Shown one piece after another: positions 7,931-15,965 of a stretch of DNA of 33,498 nt. Position numbers and translations under genes: made by a program. The notes below the pieces were generated by a model. The model ran no database searches. It was not told where the DNA came from and saw nothing but the letters and a program-made list of their open reading frames with translations. Location of the stretch: assembly GCA_025929535.1 (NCBI GenBank), contig JAICLZ010000047.1, positions 1 to 33,498 of the forward strand, given 5' to 3'. The stretch comes from Gemmatimonadaceae bacterium (GTDB lineage: Bacteria > Gemmatimonadota > Gemmatimonadetes > Gemmatimonadales > Gemmatimonadaceae). Each line of letters opens with the position of its first letter. Position 1 is the first letter of the stretch.

Positions 7931-8911
7931 ATGCAAGCCCACGCATACCGGCCTGCCTGGTGGATTCCAGGAGCGCATCTGCGAACGCTGTGGGGAAAGT
8001 TCATGCGCCGATCGACTCGGCCATCCACGCGAGCCGAGCGATGGCCAACGCCGGACGATGACTTTCTGGACCTGCACCGGATCGATGCTCCTGCCGGCGC
8101 TCCGCGGCTGCTCATCCTTCACGGCCTCGAAGGAACCATCCGCTCCCACTATGCTGGCGGACTTCTGCACGAGGCCCAGCGGCGCGGCTGGGCAGCCGAT
8201 CTTCTCATTTTTCGCTCCTGCGGCGACGAACCGAACCGCGCGCTCCGCCTCTACCATTCGGGTGAGACGTCGGATCTCGACTTCGTCGTGCGTCGCCTCA
8301 TCGCCGATGACCCCGCACGGCCCTTCCTCATCGCAGGAGTTTCACTCGGCGGCAATGTCCTGCTCAAATGGCTTGGCGAGCAGGGCGATCGTGCGCCGCA
8401 GCAGCTGCGGGGCGCTGCCGCCGTTTCGGTGCCCTTCGATCTGGCCCGTGGCTCACGGCACCTGGACCGCGGCTTCTCTCGGTTTTATCAGGCGCACTTT
8501 CTTCGTTCGCTGCGGCGGAAGGCACTCGAGAAGAGCGCTCGATTTCCGGATGCGATTCGCCAGGAAGTGATCCTCCGCCCGCGCACACTGTACGATTTCG
8601 ACGACTTGGTGACGGCGCCCGTGCACGGCTTTCGCGACGCCGACGACTACTACGCGCGCTCGAGCTCTCTTCCGTATCTCGCGCGCGTTCGCACGCCCAC
8701 GCTTTTGCTGAGTGCCCGGGACGATCCGTTTCTGCCGCGTGAAGTGCTGGACGAAGTCCGCGACATTGCCCGCATGAATCCCTCCTTGCACGTCGAGTTC
8801 GTCGAGCGCGGGGGGCACGTTGGCTTCATCTCGGGATTGCTTCCCTGGCGACCGTTTTATTATGCGGAGTGGCGAGTGGCGGAGTTCCTCGCGAGCTCGA
8901 TGCGCGGCTAG
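7931..8911 (+). CDS. Alpha/beta hydrolase of the YheT (AB-hydrolase/ABHD1-like) family
   Basis: 326 residues. The N-terminal PAWWIPGAHLRTLWGKF is characteristic of the YheT family. The fold is visible as LLILHGLEG (oxyanion region), the nucleophile elbow GVSLGGN (Ser about residue 139), the acid in SARDDPFLP, and the catalytic His in RGGHVGF. YheT-like proteins are putative esterases or acyltransferases of unclear substrate; eukaryotic relatives act on lipid esters. No signal peptide is apparent. The gene is divergent from the ArsC-fold gene, with 68 bp between starts, and ends in the hairpin at 8918-8951. The start ATG 7931 sits directly before the conserved N-terminal motif. Confidence 0.88.
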   Translation: MQAHAYRPAWWIPGAHLRTLWGKFMRRSTRPSTRAERWPTPDDDFLDLHRIDAPAGAPRLLILHGLEGTIRSHYAGGLLHEAQRRGWAADLLIFRSCGDEPNRALRLYHSGETSDLDFVVRRLIADDPARPFLIAGVSLGGNVLLKWLGEQGDRAPQQLRGAAAVSVPFDLARGSRHLDRGFSRFYQAHFLRSLRRKALEKSARFPDAIRQEVILRPRTLYDFDDLVTAPVHGFRDADDYYARSSSLPYLARVRTPTLLLSARDDPFLPREVLDEVRDIARMNPSLHVEFVERGGHVGFISGLLPWRPFYYAEWRVAEFLASSMRG

Positions 8912-8917
8912 CACACG

Positions 8918-8951
8918 AAACGGCCGGTCGAGAAGAATCGACCGGCCGTTT
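8918..8951. terminator. Bidirectional hairpin terminator
   Basis: A perfect 14-bp stem (aaacggccggtcga / tcgaccggccgttt) with a 6-base loop lies between the convergent YheT-like gene and the Met-rich protein gene. A short run of A precedes and of T follows the GC-rich part, so it can serve both strands. Confidence 0.85.
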
Positions 8952-8991
8952 GCTCCTCGTCATCGCATCGTGACCCTCGACGAGCATGCGC

Positions 8992-9402
8992 TCAGCTACA
9001 GGTTGCGCTCACCATTTTCATGGATGTCGCATTCAAGGTCCCGCCCGATGAACCCATTCCCGACATGCTGGAATCGCCCATTTTCATGCCCGACATGCTC
9101 GTGTCCTTCATCTGCGACATCTGGCTCTTCATCGTGTCGCCCGTCAGGGTGACCGTGTGCCCGACGTGACCGGCCAGTGAGAGCTTCGTGCTCGTCACGT
9201 TCCACGACTTCCCATCCGTGCTGACCAGCTTGAAGGTGCCCGGCTTGTCGCCCTTCTGAAGGCAACCGGTCGCGCTATCGGCATCGGCGCGAGCTCCCGG
9301 AATGGGGGAAGCCGCACTGCGAACGGCAGCAGATGCGCCCAGGGCGCTCGCACCCACGAGCGCTGCCGCTACTGCGAAGGCGATTCGAATACGGTGAGAC
9401 AT
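8992..9402 (-). CDS. Secreted Met-rich protein of unknown function
   Basis: 136 residues from ATG 9402, chosen because a GAGG lies about 8 bases upstream and because it opens directly on a Sec signal peptide (MSHRIR followed by an Ala/Val/Leu core to about residue 26). The mature part has a small domain (about 45-90) with GCLQKGDKPGTFKLV, SWNVTS and LAGHVGHTVTLTG, a pattern I associate with short periplasmic beta proteins of Acidobacteria and Gemmatimonadota. It then has a Met-rich tail with ten methionines between residues 91 and 130, alternating with Ser, Lys, Gly and Asp. Cys47 and Cys135 could form a disulfide. Met-rich segments sometimes bind Cu(I) in the periplasm; a metal role here is inference only. 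The gene ends about 40 bp from the shared terminator. Confidence 0.72.
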   Translation of the reverse strand: MSHRIRIAFAVAAALVGASALGASAAVRSAASPIPGARADADSATGCLQKGDKPGTFKLVSTDGKSWNVTSTKLSLAGHVGHTVTLTGDTMKSQMSQMKDTSMSGMKMGDSSMSGMGSSGGTLNATSMKMVSATCS

Positions 9403-9709
9403 GATGGACCTCGATGAAAGGATGGGAGACATGACAGGGTATCGTGCTGGCAAAGCTTGCGCCCTGGACACAGGGTACACTGCTTTACGTCGCCAGTGAA
9501 GCGCTGGATTGCCGTTGACGAACCGATCTGATTCTTCGGGGCTGTCTGCATGAGCTCGATTGGCCTGGTCGCTGGAGATCGCGACTTTGCCGAATAGATT
9601 TTCTCCGAGCGTGGATGCTCCGACCGTTTCGCGGCAATTGCGAGCTCACTTCGCAGCAATATTGCCGGTATCGGCCGGCCGACCCTTTACCCGGGCGTAA
9701 GGCAGAGCC
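9403..9709. other. Divergent intergenic region without a recognised gene
   Basis: About 307 bp between the starts of the Met-rich gene (minus) and the NfeD-like gene (plus). Short open frames on the minus strand show no plausible start or motif. It should hold both promoters, but I could not identify a convincing -35/-10 pair. No strong hairpin or RNA motif was recognised. Confidence 0.5.
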
Positions 9710-10243
9710 ATGACCCTGTTCTTTGCATTGTTTCTCCTCGCCGGTCTGATTGTGGGCGTGATCGCCATGATCGGCGGCATTGATCGCAAGCAGCGTCACG
9801 GACCCTGGGTGAAATATCTGAATCTTCCCACGGCCGGCGCGGCCGCTGCGCTCTTCGGGATCGTGGGCTATCCACTCGCGAAGTATTCTTCACTCGGCAC
9901 CGTCGCGATGCTCGCCATTGCGGGAGCCGCTGCGGCGGGGGCGGCAGCCGGAATGGTGGCCATCATCGCGGGCTGGGCAGTTCCGAGCGCCGCTCTGCAT
10001 GCGGAGGATCCCCGCTTTGCGCTACAGGGGCATCCGGCGCGAGTTTCGCAGGCAATTTCCGGGGGGCAGCCGGGCGAAATCTTCTTCGAGCACGACGGGA
10101 CCCGTCAAGCGGTACCCGCCGTGGGACTGGAAGGGGCCTCGATCGCAGCCGGAGCGGAGGTCGTGATCGAGCGAATTGAAGATGGCATTGCGCACGTCGA
10201 GCTTTGGAGCAATATCGAGAGAGAGCTGGAAAAGCTCAGTTGA
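9710..10243 (+). CDS. NfeD-like integral membrane protein with C-terminal OB-fold domain
   Basis: 177 residues. Three hydrophobic segments are seen (about 3-23, 41-59 and 62-91), rich in Ala/Gly. After them comes a soluble beta-rich domain (about 105-172) with GEIFFEHDGTRQAVPAVGLEGASIAAGAEVVIER read in pieces: a Gly-containing first strand, an arginine-plus-PA motif and a G-x-x-V-V-I strand, as in the NfeD OB fold. NfeD partners normally work with stomatin or flotillin proteins or a membrane serine protease; none is adjacent here. The family assignment rests on architecture and short motifs, so it is moderate. The zinc-ribbon gene follows after 76 bp. Confidence 0.62.
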   Translation: MTLFFALFLLAGLIVGVIAMIGGIDRKQRHGPWVKYLNLPTAGAAAALFGIVGYPLAKYSSLGTVAMLAIAGAAAAGAAAGMVAIIAGWAVPSAALHAEDPRFALQGHPARVSQAISGGQPGEIFFEHDGTRQAVPAVGLEGASIAAGAEVVIERIEDGIAHVELWSNIERELEKLS

Positions 10244-10319
10244 AGATCTCGCCGCCGCTGGCGCGCGGCAGCTGAGAGAATCACGCGCCGAGTTGTCGCG
10301 GGATGTCGCGAGGTGACGC

Positions 10320-10610
10320 ATGTCCGATGGCCTGATCTTCCTGATCATTTTCAGCGCGATCTTCATCGCGCGAATCGTCTTCGCGACGATGTTCTTCCAT
10401 GCCGTGTTGCCGAAGAGCGACCGGTGTCCGGAGTGCGACACCCCTACGCTCCGCGTGAAGTCTCCCGGCTGGAATCTGTTGATGCCGTGGTTTCGCACGA
10501 GCTGGTGCTATGCGTGCGGATGGCGAGGCCTCCTGCGCCATGGTCATCTCACGCCGGAAAATGCCGTGCTCCCCAAACGCGAGCGGAGCTCGCCCAGAGA
10601 GAACGCATAG
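10320..10610 (+). CDS. Small membrane-anchored zinc-ribbon protein
   Basis: 96 residues from ATG 10320 with a good upstream site (GAGGTG). One N-terminal membrane helix (about 4-30, very hydrophobic) is followed by a two-knuckle zinc ribbon: CPEC at 36-39 and CYAC at 63-66, the second followed by GWRG as in many ribbons. The remaining tail is short, charged and probably unstructured. I do not recognise a named family. It lies downstream of the NfeD-like gene in the same direction and may share its transcript. A tandem repeat starts right at its 3' end. Confidence 0.65.
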   Translation: MSDGLIFLIIFSAIFIARIVFATMFFHAVLPKSDRCPECDTPTLRVKSPGWNLLMPWFRTSWCYACGWRGLLRHGHLTPENAVLPKRERSSPRENA

Positions 10611-10664
10611 GAGAACGCGAAAGGAACGCGTAAGGAACGCGTAAGGAACGCGTAAGGAACGCTC
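10599..10664. repeat. 11-bp tandem repeat array (aaggaacgcgt)
   Basis: Three exact copies (10621-10631, 10632-10642, 10643-10653) are followed by a fourth with a changed end (10654-10664), and two looser copies precede them (about 10599-10620). The array overlaps the last codons of the zinc-ribbon gene and the stop of the opposing gene at 10663. The exact unit contains acgcgt. Confidence 0.92.
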
Positions 10665-10947
10665 AGCCGCCGCGCGCGTAGATCATGAGCCACGGCGGCC
10701 AGTTGCCGCTCATCTCCGCAAAGTCCTCGAAATAGACGAGACCTGACGATTCGAGCTCACTGGTGAGTGCACCGAGCGCCTCATCGTCATAGAGCGGCCC
10801 GATCGCGATCAGCTCCCCCTCCACGCGAAATTCATCGGGTGTGAGATTATAGCGCAGGTCGAAATGCACGCGTGCGAGTCCCGCGCGCTCGAACGCGGCC
10901 CTTCGCACGAGCATCGTTGGCGCATCGGAATGAATTTCCAGCGGCAT
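10663..10947 (-). CDS. Conserved hypothetical protein, 94 residues
   Basis: Starting at ATG 10947 the product begins [21 protein letters not shown] longer form from 10983 adds 12 residues and would leave only 18 bp to mnmG; neither start has a clear Shine-Dalgarno. The protein is mixed alpha/beta with an [18 protein letters not shown] segment and an aromatic-rich C-terminus ([19 protein letters not shown]). No catalytic motif, signal peptide or membrane segment is visible. I have the impression that similar short proteins occur in Gemmatimonadota, but cannot verify it. It is divergent from mnmG and converges on the zinc-ribbon gene. The function is unknown. Confidence 0.62.
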   Translation of the reverse strand: MPLEIHSDAPTMLVRRAAFERAGLARVHFDLRYNLTPDEFRVEGELIAIGPLYDDEALGALTSELESSGLVYFEDFAEMSGNWPPWLMIYARGG

Positions 10948-11001
10948 GACACAAGTGTGCGCAGCCGTCCCTCTCTTGTCCATTCATCGTATCTTTCGCC
11001 G

Positions 11002-12930
11002 ATGACTTCGCTGGCCATGGAGCGCGAGCTCGACGTCATCGTCGTAGGTGCGGGCCACGCCGGAACGGAGGCGGCCGTCGCAGCAGCGCGCCTTGGCGCG
11101 CGCGCGGGGCTGATCACGAGTGCGCTCGAGACGATCGGCCAGATGTCGTGCAATCCGGCGATCGGTGGCGTTGCAAAGGGGACCGTTGCGCGCGAGGTGG
11201 ACGCGCTGGGCGGGATCATGGCGCGCGCGACCGATCTCGCCACCCTCCAATTCCGGATGCTCAATCGCGGGAAGGGTCCCGCGGTGTGGGCGCCGCGCGC
11301 GCAATGCGACCGCGGCATGTATCGGCGCGCGGTGCGCAGCCTGCTCGAGCAGCACCAGAATCTGCACACGATTCAGGGAACCGTCGCGCGCCTCCTCATC
11401 GATGACACCGGCGGCTGCGTGCGGGGCATCGAGACGCTCGAGGGACGGCGGTTCGGTGCGCGCGCAGTCGTGATCACCGCCGGCACCTTTTTGCGCGGTC
11501 GCCTCCACATCGGTACCGAGACGCGCATGGCTGGCGGACGCGCGGGCGATCCACCTGCAATTCACCTGGCCGAACAGCTCGATGCACTGGGACTCCAATC
11601 CGCGCGATTCAAGACCGGCACGCCACCGCGCATCGATGGACGCTCCGTCGATTTCAAACGGCTGGGCCGGCAGGACAGCGAGATCGATCAGTTCGACTAT
11701 TCGTGGTCACACTTCTGGGATGAACCGCGCGCGACCGGCGCCACCACTCGGCATCCCGCACAGCTCCCGTGCTGGATCACCTTCATCGAGGCGGAAGCGA
11801 AGAAGATCATCGCCGACAACATCGCGAAGTCGGCAATGTATGGCGGCGCAATCGGCTCGCGCGGACCGCGCTACTGTCCCAGCGTCGAAGACAAGATCGT
11901 GCGCTTCCCCGATGTTGCGCGGCATCAGCTCTTTCTCGAGCCGGAAGGCCACGATACGACGGAGCTGTACGTCAATGGGTTGTCCACGTCGTTGCCGGTC
12001 GAGGTGCAGCTCGATCTGCTGCATGCGATTCCGGGACTCGAGCAAGCGCGCATGACACGCGCAGGCTACGCCATCGAGTACGACTACTTTCCGCCAACGC
12101 AGCTCGACGCCACACTCCAGGTCAAGGCCCTCGACGGATTGTATTTCGCCGGGCAGATCAACGGAACCACAGGCTACGAGGAAGCGGCGGGGCAGGGCGT
12201 CGTCGCGGGCATGAATGCGGCATTGGCCGTACGTGGTGAGTCGCCGGCGATTTTCGGGCGAGAGAATTCATACATCGGTGTGCTCGTGGACGATCTCGTG
12301 ACGCGAGGCGTCGATGAGCCCTATCGGCTCTTCACATCGCGCTCGGAGTTTCGACTCACCGTTCGCCAGGACAATGCCCTCCGCCGACTCGCACCCTCGG
12401 CTCTCGCCCTGGGCATGCTCGACTCGCGCGAGCAACGAATAGTCGAGCGGCGCTTTGCGATGGAGGCGGAAGCGCATGCATTGGCGGAGTCGACGAGCGT
12501 ACGACCGGAGCAGATTGCAACGCTGCTCTCCGACGTGGGGAGCACACCGCTTCCCCACGCGATGCGGATCGCGGAGATCGCGAAGCGCCAGAATGTCTCG
12601 CTGGCTGTGCTCTTTGAGATGACGGGGGTAGGGATGTCGATCGAGCCTGGAGCACTCATCACTGCGGAGCTGGAGCTCAAGTATGCCGGCTACTTCGAGC
12701 GCGAGCGGGTCCAGGCGGAAAAGATGAAGCGCATGGGTGAGTTCCCGCTGCCGGCCGCGCTGCCGTACGCGGAGTTGCGTTCGTTGAGCACCGAAGCACG
12801 CCAGAAGTTGGGGGCGCTGCGACCGCGAACGCTTGCGCAGGCGTCCCGCGTGCCTGGGGTGAGTCCCAACGATCTTCAGAATCTGGTGTTGGAGATCGAG
12901 CGCCGCCGCCTCGCGGGCGTGCATCCGTAG
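11002..12930 (+). CDS. mnmG: tRNA uridine-5-carboxymethylaminomethyl modification enzyme MnmG (GidA)
   Basis: 642 residues, normal for MnmG. With MnmE it installs the cmnm5 group on wobble U34 of tRNAs, using FAD, NADH, methylene-THF and glycine. The FAD-binding GAGHAG (about 16-21) and the family signature [15 protein letters not shown] are followed by [11 protein letters not shown], a second nucleotide motif region and [21 protein letters not shown] near residue 385. The C-terminal helical region that contacts MnmE is present ([15 protein letters not shown]). ATG 11002 is used; ATG 11017 is an alternative, and the longer open frame starting at 10864 runs through the divergent gene. mnmG near parA-parB is a common origin-proximal arrangement, but rsmG is not next to it here. 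Confidence 0.95.
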   Translation: MTSLAMERELDVIVVGAGHAGTEAAVAAARLGARAGLITSALETIGQMSCNPAIGGVAKGTVAREVDALGGIMARATDLATLQFRMLNRGKGPAVWAPRAQCDRGMYRRAVRSLLEQHQNLHTIQGTVARLLIDDTGGCVRGIETLEGRRFGARAVVITAGTFLRGRLHIGTETRMAGGRAGDPPAIHLAEQLDALGLQSARFKTGTPPRIDGRSVDFKRLGRQDSEIDQFDYSWSHFWDEPRATGATTRHPAQLPCWITFIEAEAKKIIADNIAKSAMYGGAIGSRGPRYCPSVEDKIVRFPDVARHQLFLEPEGHDTTELYVNGLSTSLPVEVQLDLLHAIPGLEQARMTRAGYAIEYDYFPPTQLDATLQVKALDGLYFAGQINGTTGYEEAAGQGVVAGMNAALAVRGESPAIFGRENSYIGVLVDDLVTRGVDEPYRLFTSRSEFRLTVRQDNALRRLAPSALALGMLDSREQRIVERRFAMEAEAHALAESTSVRPEQIATLLSDVGSTPLPHAMRIAEIAKRQNVSLAVLFEMTGVGMSIEPGALITAELELKYAGYFERERVQAEKMKRMGEFPLPAALPYAELRSLSTEARQKLGALRPRTLAQASRVPGVSPNDLQNLVLEIERRRLAGVHP

Positions 12931-13071
12931 CAAACGGAGCGTCGCGGTGTAGAAGTGACGCACGGGAGGTGTGCCACTGCGTGCACGGCGAATTAGTATC
13001 GAAGTGTTACTAATGCGATTCCAGCCCGTTGATCAACCGCGATCTTCGATCGCGCATCTCAGGAGGTGTTC

Positions 13072-13815
13072 ATGCAACGTTCATTGATGATCATCGTGCT
13101 CGCGTCCTTGCCGCTTGTTGGCTTTCCGGTTGCTGCGCAGCAACTCGGCGGAAACGGTCCGATGCCGACGCGGCCGCCGTCGGAGATCAGCACGAGCGCA
13201 ACGGGTGAAGCGCGGTATGTACCGGATCGCGCAACGATCTCGATGGGCGTCGAGACACGTGCGGCAACGGCGGCCAAAGCAAGTGCGGAGAATGCCATCA
13301 AGCAACGCGCGGTGATCGATGCGATCCGCGCGCAGGGCGTCGCGCCGGAGCAGATCTCCACGGTGAATTACAGTCTGAACGCCGATCAGCAGTTCAATCC
13401 GCAGGCGGGCGACAGGACTCCCAAGGTGGTCGGCTACATCGCGACGAACACCGTGCGCGTCGAGGTTCGGAAGGTGGACCAGGTGGGCACGCTGATCGAT
13501 GCTGCGATTGCGAAGGGTGCCAACGACGTGAGCTCCCTCGATTTTCACTCGTCGATTCCTGACTCGCTCCGGCGCCTGGCGTTATCCGATGCGTACCGGC
13601 AGGCGTTCGCCGACGCGACCGTGCTCGCGCGAGCGGCGGGAGGGCAGTTGGGCGAGTTGCTGGAGCTCAGCACGAGCAGCTCGGGAGTTCCGCCACAGCC
13701 GTACAGAATGGAATCGATGGCTGCGAAGGCGGTCAACACTCCGATTGAAACGGGAGAACTTGCCATGAGTGCCGCTATAGTGGCGCGGTGGAGATTTATA
13801 AGTGGCGTAAAATGA
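13072..13815 (+). CDS. Secreted SIMPL-domain (DUF541) protein
   Basis: 247 residues. The start is ATG 13072, five bases after a perfect AGGAGG; the GTG at 13066 lies inside that site. A signal peptide (MQRSLMIIVLASLPLVGFPVAAQ) is followed by the SIMPL domain: ISTSATGEARYVPDRATISMGV, the central QISTVNYSL, VGYIATNTVRVEVR, and LRRLALSDAYRQAFADATVLARAAG near the C-terminus. The family (BP26/OMP28, YggE) forms ring-like periplasmic or outer-membrane assemblies with roles linked to stress or cell envelope; the biochemical activity is not defined. It sits between mnmG and parS-parA, where rsmG is often found. Confidence 0.88.
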   Translation: MQRSLMIIVLASLPLVGFPVAAQQLGGNGPMPTRPPSEISTSATGEARYVPDRATISMGVETRAATAAKASAENAIKQRAVIDAIRAQGVAPEQISTVNYSLNADQQFNPQAGDRTPKVVGYIATNTVRVEVRKVDQVGTLIDAAIAKGANDVSSLDFHSSIPDSLRRLALSDAYRQAFADATVLARAAGGQLGELLELSTSSSGVPPQPYRMESMAAKAVNTPIETGELAMSAAIVARWRFISGVK

Positions 13816-13869
13816 AGGCACTTTGCGCTCTCTGGGACACATCCTGCGATTGTCGCCGTGGAGCGTCGC

Positions 13870-13885
13870 TGTTCCACGTGAAACA
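13870..13885. promoter_or_regulatory. parS centromere-like site
   Basis: The 16-mer tgttccacgtgaaaca differs at one position from the widely conserved parS palindrome (TGTTTCACGTGAAACA). It lies 77 bp upstream of the parA GTG, the usual place for a parS site bound by the ParB encoded downstream. Confidence 0.9.
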
Positions 13886-13962
13886 CTCGTCAAAAGCAAA
13901 CGCCGATAGCCCCTTGAGCACAACAGGTCTATATTCAGCGCTTACCCAGACCTGAGCAGTGC

Positions 13963-14964
13963 GTGGCCCACATAATTGCGATCGCAAATCAGAAGGGCGG
14001 CGTCGGCAAAACGACGACGGCGGTAAATCTCGCAGCAAGCTTGGCGGTGGCCGAACAGCGGACGCTGCTGATCGACGGCGATCCGCAAGGGAATGCGACC
14101 AGCGGCGTTGGTCTCGAGGGCGAGCAACTCACTCGCACGGTGTACGACGCTCTGATCGGACAGGTTCCGCTCGACCAGGTGATCCTACGCGCCATTCAGT
14201 TCGCGCACCTGGACGTGGCACCCACCACCCCGGACTTGGCAGGCGCCGAAATTGAGCTGATTGATCGGGAGAATCGTGAGCTGGCAATGCACGATGCGAT
14301 CGCCCCCATTCGCGATCGCTACGATTACATCCTGATCGATTGCCCGCCGTCCTTGGGGCTGCTCACCATCAACATGCTGTCCGCGGCGGACTCGGTGCTG
14401 ATCCCAGTTCAGTGCGAGTACTACGCACTCGAAGGACTCTCCCAGCTGCTGAATACGGTTCACCGTATCCAGCAATCCGTAAATCAAAAGCTGGCAATCG
14501 ATGGCGTCCTCCTCACGATGTACGACGCCCGCCTCAACCTCTCACGCCAGGTCGTCACAGACGCGCGCGAGTACTTCGGCCCCAAGGTATTCGAGACGAT
14601 CGTGCCAAGGAATGTGAGGCTAGCTGAGGCGCCAAGCTTTGGGAAACCGATTGTACTCTATGACATTACTTCGGTTGGCGCCCAGGCTTACCTGAGCGTA
14701 GCAAGGGAGGTCGTACAACGACACGCTCCTGGCGTTCGGCGCTCAGCTGAGCAGGAGCCGCAAGAGCACACATCTTTGGAGGGCACGTCTGACGAGCACG
14801 CATCCGACGAGCTTGTTCCCACCGAAATAGTTGTCCAGCAGACATTCGCCACGCACCTAACTACACCCCCTTTGGCCGATCTGCACGCTCCCTCGGCGCC
14901 AGACACCACGTTGGATGCGTCTCCCGAAACGTCGGTCAGCGAGCAGCAGCCCGAAGCGCCATAA
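13963..14964 (+). CDS. parA: Chromosome partitioning ATPase ParA (Soj) with long acidic C-terminal tail
   Basis: 333 residues with a GTG start at 13963. The deviant Walker A KGGVGKTTT (11-19), the A' motif LLIDGDPQGN (35-44), Walker B YILIDCPPSLGLL (122-134) and the switch residues match chromosomal ParA. ATP-bound ParA binds nucleoid DNA and moves ParB-parS complexes. The folded protein ends near residue 255, the usual length. A further 73 residues rich in Glu, Thr, Ser and Pro follow and look disordered, an unusual extension. parB follows after 36 bp in the same direction, and a parS site lies upstream. Confidence 0.95.
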   Translation: MAHIIAIANQKGGVGKTTTAVNLAASLAVAEQRTLLIDGDPQGNATSGVGLEGEQLTRTVYDALIGQVPLDQVILRAIQFAHLDVAPTTPDLAGAEIELIDRENRELAMHDAIAPIRDRYDYILIDCPPSLGLLTINMLSAADSVLIPVQCEYYALEGLSQLLNTVHRIQQSVNQKLAIDGVLLTMYDARLNLSRQVVTDAREYFGPKVFETIVPRNVRLAEAPSFGKPIVLYDITSVGAQAYLSVAREVVQRHAPGVRRSAEQEPQEHTSLEGTSDEHASDELVPTEIVVQQTFATHLTTPPLADLHAPSAPDTTLDASPETSVSEQQPEAP

Positions 14965-15000
14965 CGAACCGGCTTCTTCACCTTCTCCCAGATCCCAACC

Positions 15001-15933
15001 ATGTCCACCGATAAGCCTCGGCGTCTCGGTCGAGGGCTCGATGCGCTCCTCGCAGCGCGCAGCACCAGCCCCACGGTCGCGGTCGCTCCCGAGCCCGGTG
15101 AAGTCCTCCGCTCCCTGTCCATCAACGAGATTCGCCCAAATCCATTCCAGCCGCGAAAGGAGTTCCGGCCGGAAGATCTGGCAGAGCTCGAAGCATCCCT
15201 CAAGACCAACGGCTTGCTTCAGGCTATCACGGTTCGGCCTGCCGCCAGCGGACATGGATACGAGCTGATCGCAGGCGAGCGACGCCTCCGCGCTGCAACA
15301 CGCATCGGCTGGAACGAGATCCCAGCCGTGATCAAGGCAATCGATGATCGGGCACTCCTCACACTCGCCCTCGTAGAGAACCTCCAGCGTGCGGATCTGA
15401 ACCCGATCGAGGAGGGTGAAGGCTATCAGCGTCTTATTACTGACTTTACACTGACGCAACAGGAAGTGGCAGAGGTCGTTGGCAAAGATCGCTCGACCGT
15501 TGCCAACATGCTGCGACTCTTGAACTTACCGACCTCCATCCGCGCCATGCTCCGCGATGGCCAACTCACCGTCGGACACGCCCGCGCCCTCCTCGCCATC
15601 CCCTCCGAACGCGAAATGCTCGAGCTCGCTCGCGAGATCGTTGCCAAAGCCCTCACCGTGCGTGATGTGGAACAGCGCGCTCGCCACACCGCACCACCAT
15701 CGTCCACTCGCACCTCCAAGCGCAAGAACGCCGAACCCGCAGCGGGTCAACGAACGTCGGGACTGAATGCAGAGCTCAAGCGTCTACAGGACGAGCTACG
15801 TCGTCACCTCCAAACCGATGTCACCATCACCGTCGGTGAGCACGAACGCGGGAAGATCGAGATTGCATTCTATTCGAGCGACGATCTGGAGCGCGTGCTC
15901 GACCTGGTGCTCGCCTCACGCGAGCGTATCTGA
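15001..15933 (+). CDS. parB: Chromosome partitioning protein ParB (Spo0J)
   Basis: 310 residues. The N-terminal RRLGRGLDALL box interacts with ParA. The CTP-binding/NTPase core shows IRPNPFQPRKEF, the conserved GERRLRAA (92-99) and LALVENLQRADLNPIEE (box III). A helix-turn-helix (about 150-172, LTQQEVAEVVGKDRSTVANML) reads parS. After a variable linker the C-terminal dimerisation domain (about 250-310) is present. ParB loads on parS as a CTP-dependent clamp. The start ATG 15001 directly precedes the ParA-interaction box. It is part of a parA-parB-M23-bactofilin series with short spacers. Confidence 0.96.
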   Translation: MSTDKPRRLGRGLDALLAARSTSPTVAVAPEPGEVLRSLSINEIRPNPFQPRKEFRPEDLAELEASLKTNGLLQAITVRPAASGHGYELIAGERRLRAATRIGWNEIPAVIKAIDDRALLTLALVENLQRADLNPIEEGEGYQRLITDFTLTQQEVAEVVGKDRSTVANMLRLLNLPTSIRAMLRDGQLTVGHARALLAIPSEREMLELAREIVAKALTVRDVEQRARHTAPPSSTRTSKRKNAEPAAGQRTSGLNAELKRLQDELRRHLQTDVTITVGEHERGKIEIAFYSSDDLERVLDLVLASRERI

Positions 15934-15965
15934 AAGCATCTGCAGCGCGGATTCGATGACCCAGA

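Noticed and set aside
12992..13014. 7-bp inverted repeat attagta / tactaat before the SIMPL gene
   Set aside because: Short stem with a 9-base loop and no T-run. It could be an operator, but there is no supporting second copy.
13914..13935. TTGAGC and TATATT upstream of parA as a promoter
   Set aside because: The spacing between the two hexamers is only 10 bases, far from the usual 16-18.
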